NCBI GenBank assembly: GCA_004431415.1 | Contig: QPMI01000392.1 | Span: 1 to 64,000 of the forward strand | DNA: 64,000 nucleotides | Reading direction: 5' to 3' | DNA from: Cyanophora paradoxa | Taxonomy: Eukaryota; Glaucocystophyceae; Cyanophorales; Cyanophoraceae | Shown: positions 1-11,336 of the stretch, piece by piece | Position numbering within the stretch: position 1 is the stretch's first letter | How the letters are laid out: every line of letters starts with the position of its first letter | The notes under the pieces: model-generated | Databases searched by the model: none | What the model saw: the letters and a program-made list of their open reading frames with translations, nothing else | What the model was told of the DNA's origin: nothing | Position numbers and translations under genes: made by a program

Positions 1-2200
1 GAAAAAAGGACTGCAGGCGAATTCCTCCTCGCGATAAGCAACGAAGAAGACCGAGAACTTCTTGGGCAGCTGAGTTGCCGTAGACATATCCGGTTGAGTG
101 TGAAGAGTGATCGATAGTTGAAGGGGTTCCTGAGCTTCAGAGACCCGTTTGCAAAACGATGTCGAATCCATCGCAGCTTCTGGAGAGCTTTGGTGTCGCC
201 CAGAGCGTCCCAATTTGGAGTTCTTTCCAACGATGATTCTTGAACGACTGCATAAAGTATTGGGAAACACGAAGCAGTCCTTGATCAGGAGCGTCGAGGA
301 CGCCCGCGAGACCGATGACATCAAAAAGAGCGTCCAAAACGTCCAAGCACAAATGGCTCCAAGCTGTCAATGGGACACCAGAATCGACAGGTTCGCACTG
401 CTCCGACGTCGGCGTAGAATGGTGCACGTGAGCGCCGATAGAGTGATGCATATGTTGTGCGAGCGTCTCTGATTTTGACATCAGGACTTCGAAATACGAC
501 GCAAGAAAAACGGCACTTAAAAAGGCCCTATTCCTTATAGGAAGGAATATTTCACTCACTTGGAATAGGGATCCCTGGGCGCTCTGCAGCATATCGCTCA
601 TCTTGAACACAAGGTCGATGAAGCAGCTGATGCGTCAACCAACTGCTTTTTGACCTTCTCAGAAGGATCTTTCGCAAGTCGGATTCAGGTTTGATTCGAT
701 GAGGATGCCCCAACTGAAATCTTTCCCGCATTTCTGTTTTCGGCCTCAGATGCATCTTTGCAATGGAAGCTTCAGGTTCGACAAACCGAGAACAAGAAGC
801 AAGGATACAAATCGTTGGAGACTCGAGCTCGGAATTGAAGTGTGTGCTCGAAGACAAGATCGCAAAGCCGAAGAAGGATAACTTGTGCGCCAAATTGCGC
901 CCACATGGCTCACGGAATACAATGTTGCGAGCGATAAATGTTCCAGGCACCGAAGTTCAGCAGTGCTTGCACCCTGCGAAACATTTTCTTCCAAAACGTT
1001 ATTGGCAACCATACATGTACAAAGACCGATCAATATAACACACCTAGCTGAAAATCAGCCCTGTGCAATTGAGGATGGAGTTGGATGAAATCATTCTGGA
1101 CTTCTTGTCTGAGGTCATGAAATGCATTCACAACAGCCGCCTTCAGAAGCACTTCGGCTGGGGCACGGATTTGACAGATCAAGGCTGCGACAAAAATAGA
1201 TCAGCAACGTTTTATCACAAAAACGAATACCGAAGAATCAAAATTCACCAGCATGCATATATCCAAACACGATTAAGCGTGCAATTTGAACAGCTCTGTT
1301 ACGAAACGTGTCCTGCTCTTTTTCGTGCAGAAGCACAGTTTCGAGATCTTTGGTCAATTCCGCGACTCTTGCCCACGCCGCGAATATCGTTGTCGATGCT
1401 GCTCGGACACAGAGTGAATGAAGTGGTGATGACTTGTTTTCGGGATTATCTAGGGCACTGTCAGGTGACATGTGTCTTGACAAAAGAACGAAAACATACG
1501 TTCGATCATACACCTTTCAATGGGGCCTCTGGCAACGCGGCCGGCGGGCTCGGCATGGAACAGAGTGCCTAAAACGCATTCTCGATGCACTAGGAAGCGA
1601 TTTACATCGTTAGTTCCCCGCGGTCCCGGTACCCGGGGTTTCGGCCGACCCCCGGCCGGGGCTTTTCGGTCGGACCTGGCGCGCCTGAGCCCCGCCCCGC
1701 GGGCCGAGGAGGCACGAATTCGCATCTGCAGTGAAGCCCGGGCTAATAGAGCGCTTCGTCTCTGCCGGAGCTCTCGTCGGGGGGCCCGAGCCCCGGGGGC
1801 GGGGCCCTGCGCCCTGGCGCGGCGCGAGCGCAGAGGCGGCTGCCGGGGATCGTTCCAAGCGTTCTTCTGATGCATTCCGAGCTAATAGAACGCATCGTCT
1901 GCGGGCGTAAACGCCGGCGCCGGGCTCCCTGGCCTCGGGTCGGGACGGTTTCGAATACGCCCGGGGCCGCTTTCCGCTGTCGCTTGAGCTTGATGCAGTG
2001 CGTCCTGCACGCTCAGAGCGAGCTGCGCGGCGTGCTCGCGGCTGCGCCGGCGCCGGGCAGAATATAATTATAATCACGTGCCTGAATTGGACCGTCGGAC
2101 CTGCAGCCCAGCGGCTGCAGCTGGCGGTCGAGCAGATAAGCATGTCGTTCGCTTTTGATTAGTGCCCCCGGTGGCCCAGTGGCTTTCGACCCCCGCGGTC
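1..2200. other. no recognisable gene; AT-richer left part, then GC-rich spacer
   Basis: Positions 1 to about 1510 are visibly less GC-rich than the rest of the window. Short open frames occur on both strands (for example 149-472 plus, 137-610 minus, 552-950 minus, 1238-1513 minus). None shows a motif I recognise, and none connects to another through convincing splice sites. It may be a decayed gene or the end of a gene beginning outside the window. From about 1515 the composition turns strongly GC-rich up to the histone gene, and I see no coding or repeat structure there. Confidence 0.5.
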
Positions 2201-2204
2201 TACT

Positions 2205-2213
2205 CATATATAA
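2205..2213 (+). promoter_or_regulatory. TATA-like element just before the H3 start codon
   Basis: An ATATATAA stretch lies directly before the ATG at 2216. That is too close to serve a normal TATA-box transcript with a 5' leader. It may act as an initiator-proximal element, as in some large DNA virus late promoters, or be incidental. Confidence 0.35.
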
Positions 2214-2215
2214 CA

Positions 2216-3300
2216 ATGCCCCGCATCAAGGTAGGAAAATGATCATGAAAGCCCGCTGAATTCATATCTGCGATTCTTAGTTCTTTCGAGTTCGTTGAAC
2301 ATTGTAATTATACTTTGCAGCAAACTGCCAAGCGTGGCACCGGAAACAAGGCCCCGCGAAAGGCATTCAAGAGCTCCGGCGCCAGCGGCCTCAAGACCAA
2401 AGCCGCGCGGAAAAAGGCTGTGGGCGAGGGCGGAGTGAGAAAGCCGTTCCGGTCGGCCTGCTCTCTTCCCTACGTTTTATTTTCAAGAGAAAGTCCCGGC
2501 ACGTGAGAATCGCGCGCTCGCGCAGCCATCGCCCTGGGACGGTGGCAAAGCGCGAAATTGTGAAGTACGTTCAATGTTTTTATTTCACTCTTGTTCAAAT
2601 CTATTTAAATCTAGATCTGAGACAAATAAATTCTGAATGAAACCCCGCTCCTGTTCAGGTACCAGAAGACCTACAATGCCCTCATTCCGCTGGCCCCGTT
2701 CGGCCGCCTGGTACGTGTGGGGGCCCTTCAAAACTTGAAATTATCCTCTGCCGCCCGAGCCCTGTGCCCTGCTGTGCGGCGCGTGCACGTGCGCAGGTGC
2801 GCGAGCTCACGGCCGCGATGATCAAGGAAGACGTGGAGGCCGGTCTTCGTGAACAATCTGTCAACTTTCGGTTCACAAAGGTGCGCGCCCGTGCCGCAGT
2901 GCCGGGCGCGGGGGGGGTGCGAATAGCTGGCTGATTAATATTTCATGTCTTGCAGGACACTATCCGGGCCATTCGCGAGGCCGCCGAGGCGCACATCATT
3001 CGCTGGTTCGAGGGTGGTGTCCTCGCGGCCAAGCACCGCAAGCGAGTCACGGTCGGGTGCGCACGCGTAAGGTCTTGCCCTATTTTGATTACAAATGCCG
3101 CAGTGCCTCTTCCGTCCCTTGATTATAACTATAAGCATGGCTTAAGCTCCCTCTGCCAGGCTGCTTCTTTAATTATAATGTCACGCTCGGATTGATGCTA
3201 ATCGCGACTGTCCTAATCCTTGAATTTGGACAGCCCTGCAGACACGGATCTTGCGCGACGCTTGAAGGGAGACACGGCGGCCGACACCGAGAGCGCCTGA
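2216..3300 (+). CDS. Divergent histone H3 with six introns
   Basis: Predicted exons are 2216-2230, 2321-2451, 2526-2564, 2659-2710, 2797-2880, 2956-3056 and 3234-3300. They join in phase to a protein of 162 residues, against 136 for canonical H3. Donors are GTAGGA, GTCGGC, GTACGT (twice) and GTGCGC (twice); all acceptors are CAG. The order of landmarks is unmistakably H3: RIKQTAKR near the start, KAPRK, TKAARKK, GGVRKP, RPGTVAKREI, then the histone fold with LVREL, KRVTV and DLARRLKGD at the end. Extra length comes from about 8 residues in the tail and about 11 in loop 1. K4 and K14 positions are kept, but canonical K9-S10 reads R-G and K36 reads R. H113 is kept, while C110 reads A. The divergence fits a viral histone; a divergent centromeric H3 variant is the main alternative. 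Nucleosome function is inferred from the fold. Confidence 0.9.
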
Positions 3301-3729
3301 AGCTTAAAATCGCGATAGAGACTCTGAGACAAATAGCTAGAATGCCGCCACCACGAGTTCTGGTCATGATCACGGTCACTTATTTACCAAGTCAGTGATC
3401 ATGAGCCGCCCTAGGCCTCGTCACGGCATGGCAGAATCGGGTGCTAAAGCTTGCAATCGATATCGATACTATGATAACACGTGAGCACTGAGCGCAGAAA
3501 GTCACACGGATCATAAAAGCACACTACGTACTGCACAGATCAGAAATCTACAAGTCTAGAGCGCGGGGAACATCGCATCAAATAGTCAACTAGGGCCTAG
3601 CTATAGGCTTCACTCTAGATCTAGATCTTACTAAAGAGCCAGAAAGAGAGAGGGCCAGAGTATTTAGATGATTGAAACGAAAAGGTTGAACTCTAAACAG
3701 CGTATAACGTGTGCTATTTTCGTTGCCGG
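3301..3729. other. spacer without a gene
   Basis: AT-richer spacer between the H3 stop and the stop of the minus-strand gene that follows. It contains TCTAGATCTAGATCT-type palindromic words near 3612. I see no coding frame or recognised site. Confidence 0.6.
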
Positions 3730-6059
3730 TCAGTCGCCTTTGGCGCTGGCCTCGCCGGCGCCTTCGGCGGCCCCTTCCTCGCCCGACGCCTCGCTCTGCT
3801 CGTCCCCGTCCCCGTCCCCGTCGCTCTCGCCGGCCTCCCGAAGCTCCAGCACCGAGCCGTCAAAGACAAAGCCCTTGGCGCGCTGCACCTCTTCCGCGAG
3901 CCGCTCCCGGATCTGGTCCGCCCCCTCTTTCGTGCAGCCCTTCAGGAGCGGGAGGCAGCTGACAAAGTCGACGACCGATATGCCGCTCCCGCAGACGCGC
4001 GCAAGGCCAGGGAACCTCGTGAGCGTCTCTCCCAGCGCGCGGAGGTCGTTGTAGATCTCGGACTGCGCGAGCCTCGAGTGAGCGACGTCGAAAGCTCGCC
4101 GGGCCGGGTACGCGTGCTCGCGGCTGCAGCTAGGGGGCCCGCCCCCGCACCCTCCTCCCGCAAGGGAATTCGAAGCGACCTCACCTTTTGGGCGCTGACC
4201 TCGAGGCGAAAGCCGGCCGCCTGGAGGATGGCGTCGTACTTGGCGCAGAGGTGCTCGGCGCGGTAGGCGCCCCAGAGGCGGCGGTTGCGGCCGTAGCGCT
4301 CCGTGTAGGCCTGGTGGACGGCGAGGACGGAGCAGGCGATGAGCATGATGCAGCGGATCCGCTCCCGCCCCGCCTCTTCGATGCGGTTCAGGAGGGCCGC
4401 GCGGGCCTCCGGGCTGGCGTCGATCTGGCGCCCGATGAGCCCCGGGTCGATCCCCGCCTCGAGCCCAAAGTCGTAGGCCTCCAGCGACTCTGGGTCGAGC
4501 CCGCCCTCGCCCTCGCCCCCGCCCCCGGCGGGGCCCTCGGCGAGCTCGTCGGCGTCGTCCGCGCCGCCCTCGGCCCGCTCCGCCTCGGCGAGGGCCTTGC
4601 GCCAGCGCTCCGCGAGCTCCTTGCCCCGCGGGTCCGGCGAGCCGGCGCGCGAGCCGTCCTCCTCGCTGCCCGAGCCGCCGCCGCCGCCCCGCCGCCCTCG
4701 GGCCCGGCCTCGATGGCGAGGGGGGCCGCCGCCGCCTTGCCCTTGCCCTTGCCCTTGCCGCCGCCGCCGCTGCTGCCGCCGCCGCCGCCGCCGCTCCCGG
4801 CCGAGCTGCCCCCCTCCGACTCGGAGCGCGCGTCCTCGTCCTTGGGGCGCGTGTACGCGTTGTAGAGGACGCGGATGAGCTTGTCCGACTCCCACTCCTT
4901 GCGGCGGTCGCGCCCGGCGCCCCACTTGCTCCGCGCCGCCCGCCGCGCCGGCTTCGAGGGGCCGGCGCCCGAGCCGGACCCGGGGCCGGCGCCCTGCGCC
5001 GAGGCCGACGCCGACGCCGCCTCGGGGTCGGGGAGCTCGCCGGCTTGGGCGGGCGCAGCGTCTTGCGCCGCTCCAGCGCCCGCTCCTCGGCGCCGTCCTC
5101 CCCTCTTCCTGCTCGGCCGCCGACTCGCCCCGCGCCGGGCCCTTGGTCGACGTCGCGGCGCGCTTGGCGCGCGATCGCGAGGGCCCGGCGGCCGGCCCCT
5201 CCTCCTCCTTCTCCTCCCCCTCCTCCTCGGCGGCCGGGCCCGGCCCGAGGCGGCGCCCTTTTCCTTGCGCTTCTTGCCGCCCTGGGCCTTGGCGCCCGCG
5301 GCCGGCTCCCCGGGGCCAGGGGGGCGGCCGCCGGCGCCGGCGGCTGGGCGGCGGGCGCGGATCCGTCGGACGGGGCGGCGGCTCCGGGGCCAGAGCCAGA
5401 GCCCGAGCTCGGCCCGCCCGGCGGGGGCCGCGGGGCCGGGGCGGGGCCGCCGCCGCCGGCGGCGGCGGGGCGCGGGCCTCGGCGGCGGCCGCCTGGAAGC
5501 GCTCGAGGGCGTACGTGAGCGCCGTGCGGAGGCAGAGGTCGCCGGAGATCCACGAGGCGGCAAAGGCGGCGTCGTCGATGTAGGCGAGAAAGGAAAAGAG
5601 GGCGTCGATGCGGGAGCTGCAGACGAGGCCCGAGGCGGCCGGGTGGGGGTCGCCGCAGCTGGGGCAGGTGAAGAGGGGCGGCGAGGCGCCGCCCTCGGCG
5701 CTGACGGAGAGGAGGGTGAGGGCGCAGCTGAGGCAGACGAACGAGCCGGTCGAGTTGAACTTGAGGTCGTCGAGGGCGGGGCGCGGGTGCGCGTCGAGGG
5801 CCTCGTTGACGGACGAGGCGCCGGTCTTGGCGAGGAGGCGGGCGGCGGCGCAGGAGAGGAGGATCGGGGGGAGGATGCGCTCCGACTTGCAGCGGGCGCA
5901 GGCGGGGCGGCAGGAGAGGAGCGGGTCCCGCCCCAGGCTGATGAACGCGGGGAGGCTGACCTTGGCCGGCCGCGAGTCGAGGGGCGGGCAGCCGGACGCG
6001 CCGCCCGCCGCGCCCCGCGGGCTCGTCACCTGGGCCCCCGACGCCGGCTGCGACGCCAT
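3730..6059 (-). CDS. Zinc-motif protein with long low-complexity middle and acidic tail, paralogue of 28855-31696
   Basis: The start at 6059 is the first ATG below a TATA box at 6139-6148. The N-terminal part carries several Cys pairs (CARC, CLSC, CPSC), suggesting zinc binding. It is followed by a helical stretch, a long Arg/Pro/Gly-rich middle, a helical C-terminal domain with an LWGAYRAEHL motif, and a strongly acidic tail. One intron is predicted: donor GTGAGG at 4184 and exon 2 from 4116, which requires a GAG acceptor; the nearer CAG does not keep phase. In the middle, coding character moves between frames at about 5105, 5040 and 4690 (the stretch with KLIRVLYNAYTRPKDED is in another frame). 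That suggests small indels, net zero. Function is unknown. The architecture matches the gene at 28855-31696. Confidence 0.6.
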
Positions 6060-6138
6060 CGCCGGAGGCAGGGGGAAGGAGGAGGACCCCGGCAGAAGGG
6101 GCCTGCGGGTCTCGTCGGGAGGATCGGGGGCCGGCGAC

Positions 6139-6148
6139 TCCTATATAT
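6139..6148 (-). promoter_or_regulatory. TATA box of the 3730-6059 gene
   Basis: On the minus strand the sequence reads CATATATAGG about 80 bp before the ATG at 6059. No GGGAATCCC motif accompanies it, unlike the genes of the right half. Confidence 0.6.
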
Positions 6149-6339
6149 GCCCCATCGGGGCCCGCCGGGATGGGCAAAAGCGGGCAGACGGGGCGGCGGG
6201 GGTGAGGGGAGGGTACGGTGGGAAGGACGCGTGCCGGGCGGGGCGGCGGCCGGCGGTGGGCGATGGCCCGCGGGCCCCAACGACGGCGCGCGGGCCCCGC
6301 GGTGGGCGCCGCGAAACGGCGCCCGCCGAGAGTCGTCCG

Positions 6340-7410
6340 GTTTTGACCCGCCCGGTCGATTCCGGCTACGGCGCCTGTACCCCTGGGGCGGCCCGCGAGC
6401 CCGCGGTGAGACGAGGCGAGCGGCGGGGGGCGGGGCGAGCGGGGGTACGGACGGACCGGGCCCGCCGCTTATGGCCCGCCTGGTCGATTCCGGCTACGGC
6501 GCCTGTACCCCTGGGCGGGCCGGCAAGCACGTCGGTGAGACGAGGCGAGCGGCCAGAGGGTGCAGGGGGAGCGGGGGTACGGACGAACCGGGCCCCGCCG
6601 CTTATCGCCCGCCTGGTCGATTCCGGCTACGGCGCCTGTACCCCTGGGCCGGCCCGCGAGCCCTCGGTGAGACGAGGCGAGCGGCCAGAGGGTGCAGGGT
6701 ACGGACGAACCGGGCCCCGCCGCTTATGGCCCGCCTGGTCGATTCCGGCTACGGCGCCTGTACCCCTGGGCGGGCCCGTGAGCTCTTCGGTGAGACGCGG
6801 CGAGCGGCCAGAGGGTGCGGGGGAAGCAGGGGTACGGACGGACCGAGCCCCGTCGCTTATGGCCCGCCTGGTCGATTCCGGCTACGGCGCCTGTACCCCT
6901 GGGCGGACCGCGAGCTCTCGATGAGACGAGGCGAGCGGCCAGAGGGTGCGGGGGAAGCGGGGGTACGGAGGAACCGAGCCCCGCCGCTTATCGCCCGCCT
7001 GGTCGATTCCGGCTACGGCGCCTGTACCCCTGGGCGGGCCCGCGAGCTCTCGATGAGACGAGGCGACCGGCCAGAGGGTGCGGGGAAGCGGGGGTACGGA
7101 CGAACCGAGCCCCGCCGCTTATCGCCCGCCTGGTCGATTCCGGCTACGGCACCTGTACCCCTGGGCGGGCCCGCGAGCCCTCGGTGAGACGAGGCGAGCG
7201 GCCAGAGAGTGCGGGGGAAGCGGGGGTACGGACGAACCGAGCCCCGCCGCTTATGGCCCGCCTGGTCGATTCCGGCTACGGCGCCTGTACCCCTGGGCGG
7301 GCCCGCGAGCACGTCGGTGAGACGAGGCGGCGGGTGCGCGAACTCTCTGTGAGATGGGGGCGAGCGGTCGGAGGGTGCGGAAGCGCGCGAAGGGGTGGGT
7401 CGAGAGGAAA
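6340..7410 (+). repeat. Array 1, A-type tandem repeat, about 8 units
   Basis: Eight cores reading GGTCGATTCCGGCTACGG on the plus strand start near 6354, 6482, 6615, 6737, 6870, 7001, 7131 and 7264, so units are about 121-134 bp. The A type is recognised by GGCGCCTGTACCCC after the core and CTTATGGCCCGCC before it. Several frames stay open across the units because unit length is not a multiple of three; these frames are not genes. Confidence 0.9.
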
Positions 7411-8310
7411 GGCAAACGACAGCGTTAGCAGGGGTACACGCACCGTAGCCGGAATCGACCAGGCCGCCCCTACTGCGGGCCAGCGCCGCGGGCCGGACGG
7501 GGCGCCGAGTGAGCGAGGGCGGGGCGCGGAGAGGGCGCGTTGTGGGGTACACACGCCGTAGCCGGAATCGACCAGGCCGCCCCTACTGCGAGCCTGCTGC
7601 TGCGGGTCGAACGGGGCGCAGGGTGAGCGAGGGCGGGGCCACGCGAGGGGTCGAGAAAGGGGGGCACACACGCCGTAGCCGGAATCGACCAGGCCGCCCC
7701 TACTGAGAGCCAGCTGCTGCGGGCCGGACGGGCCGCCGAGTGAGCGAGGGCGGGGGCGGAGAAGGCGCGTTGGGGGTACACACGCCGTTGCCGGAATCGA
7801 CCAGGCCGCCCCTACTGAGAGCCAGCTGCGCGGGCCGTACGGGCCGCCGAGTGTGCGGGGGCGGGGGGCGCTCGAAGGGGGCGAGAGGCCAAGGGGGGTA
7901 CACACGCCGTTGCCGGAATCGACCAGGCCGCCCCTACTGCGAGCCTGCTGCTTCGGGCCGTACGGGTCGTCGAGTGAGCGAGGGAGGGGCGCTCGAAGGG
8001 GGCGAGAGACCTAGGGGGTACACACAGCGTAGCCGGAATCGACCAGGCCGCCCCTACTGAGAGCCTGCTGCTGCGGGCCGTACGGGCCGCCGAGTGAGCG
8101 AGGGCGGGGGCGCTCGAGGGGAGGGGGGGGGGGGCGAGAGACCTAGGGGGGTACACACAGCGTAGCCGGAATCGACCAGGCCGCCCCTACTGCGGGCCAG
8201 CGCTGCGATCGCTCTGGGTGAGCGATGGCGGGCGCGGACAAGGCGAGGAGCGCGGGCCGGTGGGGGAGGGAAAAAGAGCGGGGTGGACCGGCCGTACCCG
8301 GAATCGGCCC
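7411..8310 (-). repeat. Array 1, B-type tandem repeat, about 7 units
   Basis: The same core appears in the opposite orientation (CCGTAGCCGGAATCGACC on the plus strand) near 7445, 7558, 7673, 7787, 7909, 8030 and 8162, in units of about 113-123 bp. It is flanked by GGTACACACG on one side and CCGCCCCTACTG on the other. A decayed core sits near 8293. The A/B junction (about 7410-7432) contains GACAGCGTTAGCAGG, which recurs at the junctions of arrays 2 and 5. Confidence 0.88.
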
Positions 8311-8319
8311 GATCGCTCT

Positions 8320-9325
8320 TCCGCGCCCCCGCGTGGGGTACGAGGCTCGTACGCGCCCGCCCAGCAGCGCTAGCGCCCCTCGAGCGCCGAGCCTGCCGAG
8401 GCGATGAGCACCGCACCGAGCTCGAGAGCTCGACGGGAAGAAAGGGAACCGGTCGAGGGGGTGCGCGGGCGCACTCCCCACGAGGCCCCGGGCGCTCTTG
8501 GCTCGCCCAGCGGGCCGGCTGCCGAGGGCTTGGCGTGGGCGGGGAAGAGGATCCAGAGGGGGCGCTCGAAGCGGGCGAGGCGCCGGGCCGCGCTCACCCT
8601 CGCGATGGACGCCCCGCCGCCGCTTGCGCCGCCGCCGCCGCAGGGCATCGGCCGGCTCCCCGTGCCGACCGACGTCCCGGCGCCCGGCCTCGCCAGGCCG
8701 CTGCCGCGCGTCCCGCCACCCGAGCAGGCGGCCCCGAAGCGCACCAAGCGATCCGCTCTGGGCGACGGGGCGCCGCGGCCCGGCGCCGAGGCCTGGGCCG
8801 GTTGAGCGCCGGCCGGCTCCGGCGGGCGGGCCCGGCCGGGGCGCGCGGGCGCGCGTAGGTATGAGCCGCTTTGGATTCGAACTGTACGCAGGAAGAGCTC
8901 GCGGGCGCGCAGAAACTTAATCCGGCGTCGGCGCCCTGCGGGGCGAGGGACAGAGGCACGTCAGCCGCAGCGGACTCCGGGATCGAAAGTTGCATGCGGG
9001 CCGCGGCCGCCGAGCAGGCTAGGACGAAAGGGAGGCGCACGAGCCGCGCGGGTAGCTGGAACCGCCCGAGGCGTGGCTCTCTCGGGAGAGCAGAAGGGAG
9101 GCTCGCGGCTCGGGCGCGACAGAGCGCCGCACGAGCAGCTCGTGGTCCGCTGCTCTCTGTGCGTGGGATCGCTGTGGTTTTCTCTGTGTCTGTTTTTTTG
9201 CGACCAAGTGTACCCCGCAGATTCGCCGCAGCAGTGTTGCAAGCTGCAGCCAGCTGCCGCCGCAGCCCCCCGCGCGCGTTCTCGCAACGCTGGCCAGCAG
9301 AGCCTTCATGCGCATGCGCAGCTCT
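8320..9325. other. spacer between mirrored arrays, no convincing gene
   Basis: GC-rich DNA between array 1 and the hairpin element. A 133-codon plus-strand frame starting with ATG at 8404 is Ala/Pro/Arg-rich and has no recognisable domain. A minus-strand frame at 8594-9505 runs through the hairpin element. I cannot support either as a gene. Confidence 0.5.
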
Positions 9326-9328
9326 TTC

Positions 9329-9505
9329 GGGGGGCCAGTTTGCAACGTTCTGATGGTGCACCGGCGCACCATCGAATTTCAACAGCACGCCGCGTCGCGC
9401 GCGTGCCCTCTGGCGCAGTCCATAGCGCCTGTAGGGCTCGAAAATCGCGTCGCCGCCCGCCCAGCTCGTGCTCGGGTCGAGCGCAGTCGACGAGGCCACG
9501 GCCAC
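9329..9505 (+). repeat. C element, copy 1 (hairpin-bearing dispersed repeat)
   Basis: Shares about 160 bp with the copies at 31813-31975 and 44820-44940. The best-kept block runs from GGGGCCAGTTTGCAACG through an inverted repeat (ATGGTGCACC/GCGCACCAT) to TTTCAACAGCACGCCGCG. Read on the minus strand it encodes LLKFDGAPVHH and VANWPP in all three copies. This copy lies in the centre of the mirrored arrays 1 and 2. Whether it is a mobile element, a promoter region or a decayed gene is unclear. Confidence 0.75.
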
Positions 9506-9985
9506 TGCTAGCTATTGATCTCCAGCGGCCCTCTGACGCTTCTACGACCCGACAACCCCACGGATGCGTGTCCCGTCGCACAGGCTGGGCGTCACGGCGA
9601 CCCTCGGCGGCCGCGGCGCTCGTGCGGCTACGCAGATGCAGCCGGCGCCCAAGGCGCACTTGTGGAGGTTCTCCGAGATTTAAACGCGCGCGCCGCAGCG
9701 CGGCCGGCCCCGGCGCGCCGCCGGCGCGCATCCGGCCATCGATCGGGCACGCCGCGTGCGGTGCGCAGCGTGCGGACCCGCGCGCTTCTCCGCCACACCC
9801 TCGCGAAGCGCTACGCGGGGTGGAGTGCGGGCGCGCCGGTTCCAGCGAGCAAGACGATCACCGAGTCGGCCGGCACCGCGCTCGGTCCGCCCCTCGCGGC
9901 TGCAGCGAGCCCCGCCTCCTTTTCCTCGGCCCGCTGCCACGCTCCGCGCGCCGCGGCGGCCCCTCGTGCGCCCCCGCCTTCGCTC
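9506..9985. other. spacer between C element and array 2
   Basis: GC-rich sequence with overlapping open frames on both strands and no recognisable domain. I see no RNA gene or promoter here. Confidence 0.5.
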
Positions 9986-10430
9986 ACTCGGCAGCCCGTA
10001 CGGCCCGCGGCAGCTGGCTCGCAGTAGGGGCGGCCTGGTCGATTCCGGCTACGGTGTGTGTACCCCCCTAGGCCTCTCGCCCCCTTCGAGCGCCCCCGCC
10101 CCCCGCTCACTCGGCGGCCCGTGCGGCCCGCAGCAGCTGGCTCGCAGTAGGGGCGGCCTGGTCGATTCCGGCTACGGTGTGTGTACCCCTTAGGCCTCTC
10201 GCCCCCCTTCGAGCGCCCCCGCCCTCGCCCACTCGGCGGCCCGTACGGACCTGCAGCGCTGGCCCGCAGTAGGGGCGGCCTGGTCGATTCCGGCTACGGT
10301 GTGTGTACCCCCCAACGCGCCCTCTCCGCGCCCCGCCCTCGCTCACTCGGCGGCCCGTACAGATCGCAGCGCTGGCCCGCAGTAGGGGCGGTCTGGTCGA
10401 TTCCGGCTACGGCGTGTGTACCCCCCTGCT
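9986..10430 (+). repeat. Array 2, B-type tandem repeat, 4 units
   Basis: Four cores in plus orientation near 10038, 10158, 10279 and 10397, each preceded by GTAGGGGCGGCCT and followed by TGTGTACCCC. The order (B then A) and orientation mirror array 1. The junction at about 10431-10455 is the reverse complement of the array 1 junction. Confidence 0.9.
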
Positions 10431-11110
10431 GACGCTGTCATTTGCCTTTCCTCTCCACCCACCCCTTCGCGCGCTTCCGCACCCTCCGGCCGCGTGCCAC
10501 CGTCTCACCGAGAGCTCCCGGTCCGCCCAGGGGTACAGGCGCCGTAGCCGGAATCGACCAGGCGGGCCATAAGCGGCGGGGCTCGGTTCGTCCGTACCCC
10601 CGCTCGTCCCGCCCCCCCGCCGCTCGCCTCGTCTTACGGACGGGGCGAGCGGGCCGTCCAGGGGTACAGGCGCCGTAGCCGGAATCGACCAGGCGGGCCA
10701 TAAGCGGCGGGGCTCGGTCCGTCCGTACCCCCTCTTCCCCCGCCCCCCGCCGCTCGTCCCCGTCTCATCGAGAGCTCGTGGGCCCGCCCAGGGGTACAGG
10801 CGCCGTAGCCGGAATCGACCAGGCGGGCCATAAGCGGCGGGCTCGGTCCGTCCGTACCCCCGCTCTCCCCGCGCCCCCGCCGCCCGCCTCGTCTCACCGA
10901 GAGCTCTCGGACCCGTCCAGGGGTACGGGCACCGTAGCCGGAATCGACCAGGCGGGCGATAAGCGGCGGGGCTCGGTTCGTCCGTACCCCCGCTCTCCCT
11001 GCCCCCCTGCCGATCGCCTCGTCTCACCGAGAGCTCTCGGGCCCGTCCAGGGGCACCGGCGCCGTTGCCGGAATCGACCAGGCGGGCTATCTGGCAGCAG
11101 GGCCCGGCCC
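10431..11110 (-). repeat. Array 2, A-type tandem repeat, 5 units
   Basis: Five cores in minus orientation near 10541, 10674, 10804, 10933 and 11060, with GGGGTACAGGCGCCG before and GGCGGGC after. Most units also carry CGTACCCC about 70 bp from GGGGTAC, so the unit is bounded by a short inverted repeat. The last unit (11055-11100) is diverged. A C-run of about 17 bases follows at 11130-11146. Confidence 0.88.
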
Positions 11111-11336
11111 GCACCATCCCCCTCGAGCTCCCCCCCCCCCCCCCCCTTCCGCTATGGTCACACGCCCGGCCCGGTTGTGATTCTGATCGCGATCAACTCA
11201 AACCCGCGCCCTGAACGCCAACTGTACATCTACCTAGCTGCCTAGCTGCCTGTCTACCTGTCCAAGCACGTGCATGGGCCTTGGCATGGGCGGGCCCCCG
11301 ATAGAGGGCGAGCCCGTCCGACCCCGTCGGGCGGCC

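Noticed and set aside
1-1510. Possible host or mobile-element gene fragment
   Set aside because: Short frames on both strands show no recognised motif and do not join by splice sites; reported only as an unassigned region.
4875-7187. Long frames running through the repeat arrays, with products rich in LVDSGYGACTPG or GRFRLRRLYPW
   Set aside because: They follow the repeat unit through whichever frame is open; units are not a multiple of three and the frame changes with each. They lack start context and promoter.
8594-9505. A 303-codon minus-strand frame starting in C element copy 1
   Set aside because: Only the C element part is conserved with the other copies; the remainder is Ala/Arg-rich and unlike the gene that follows copy 2.
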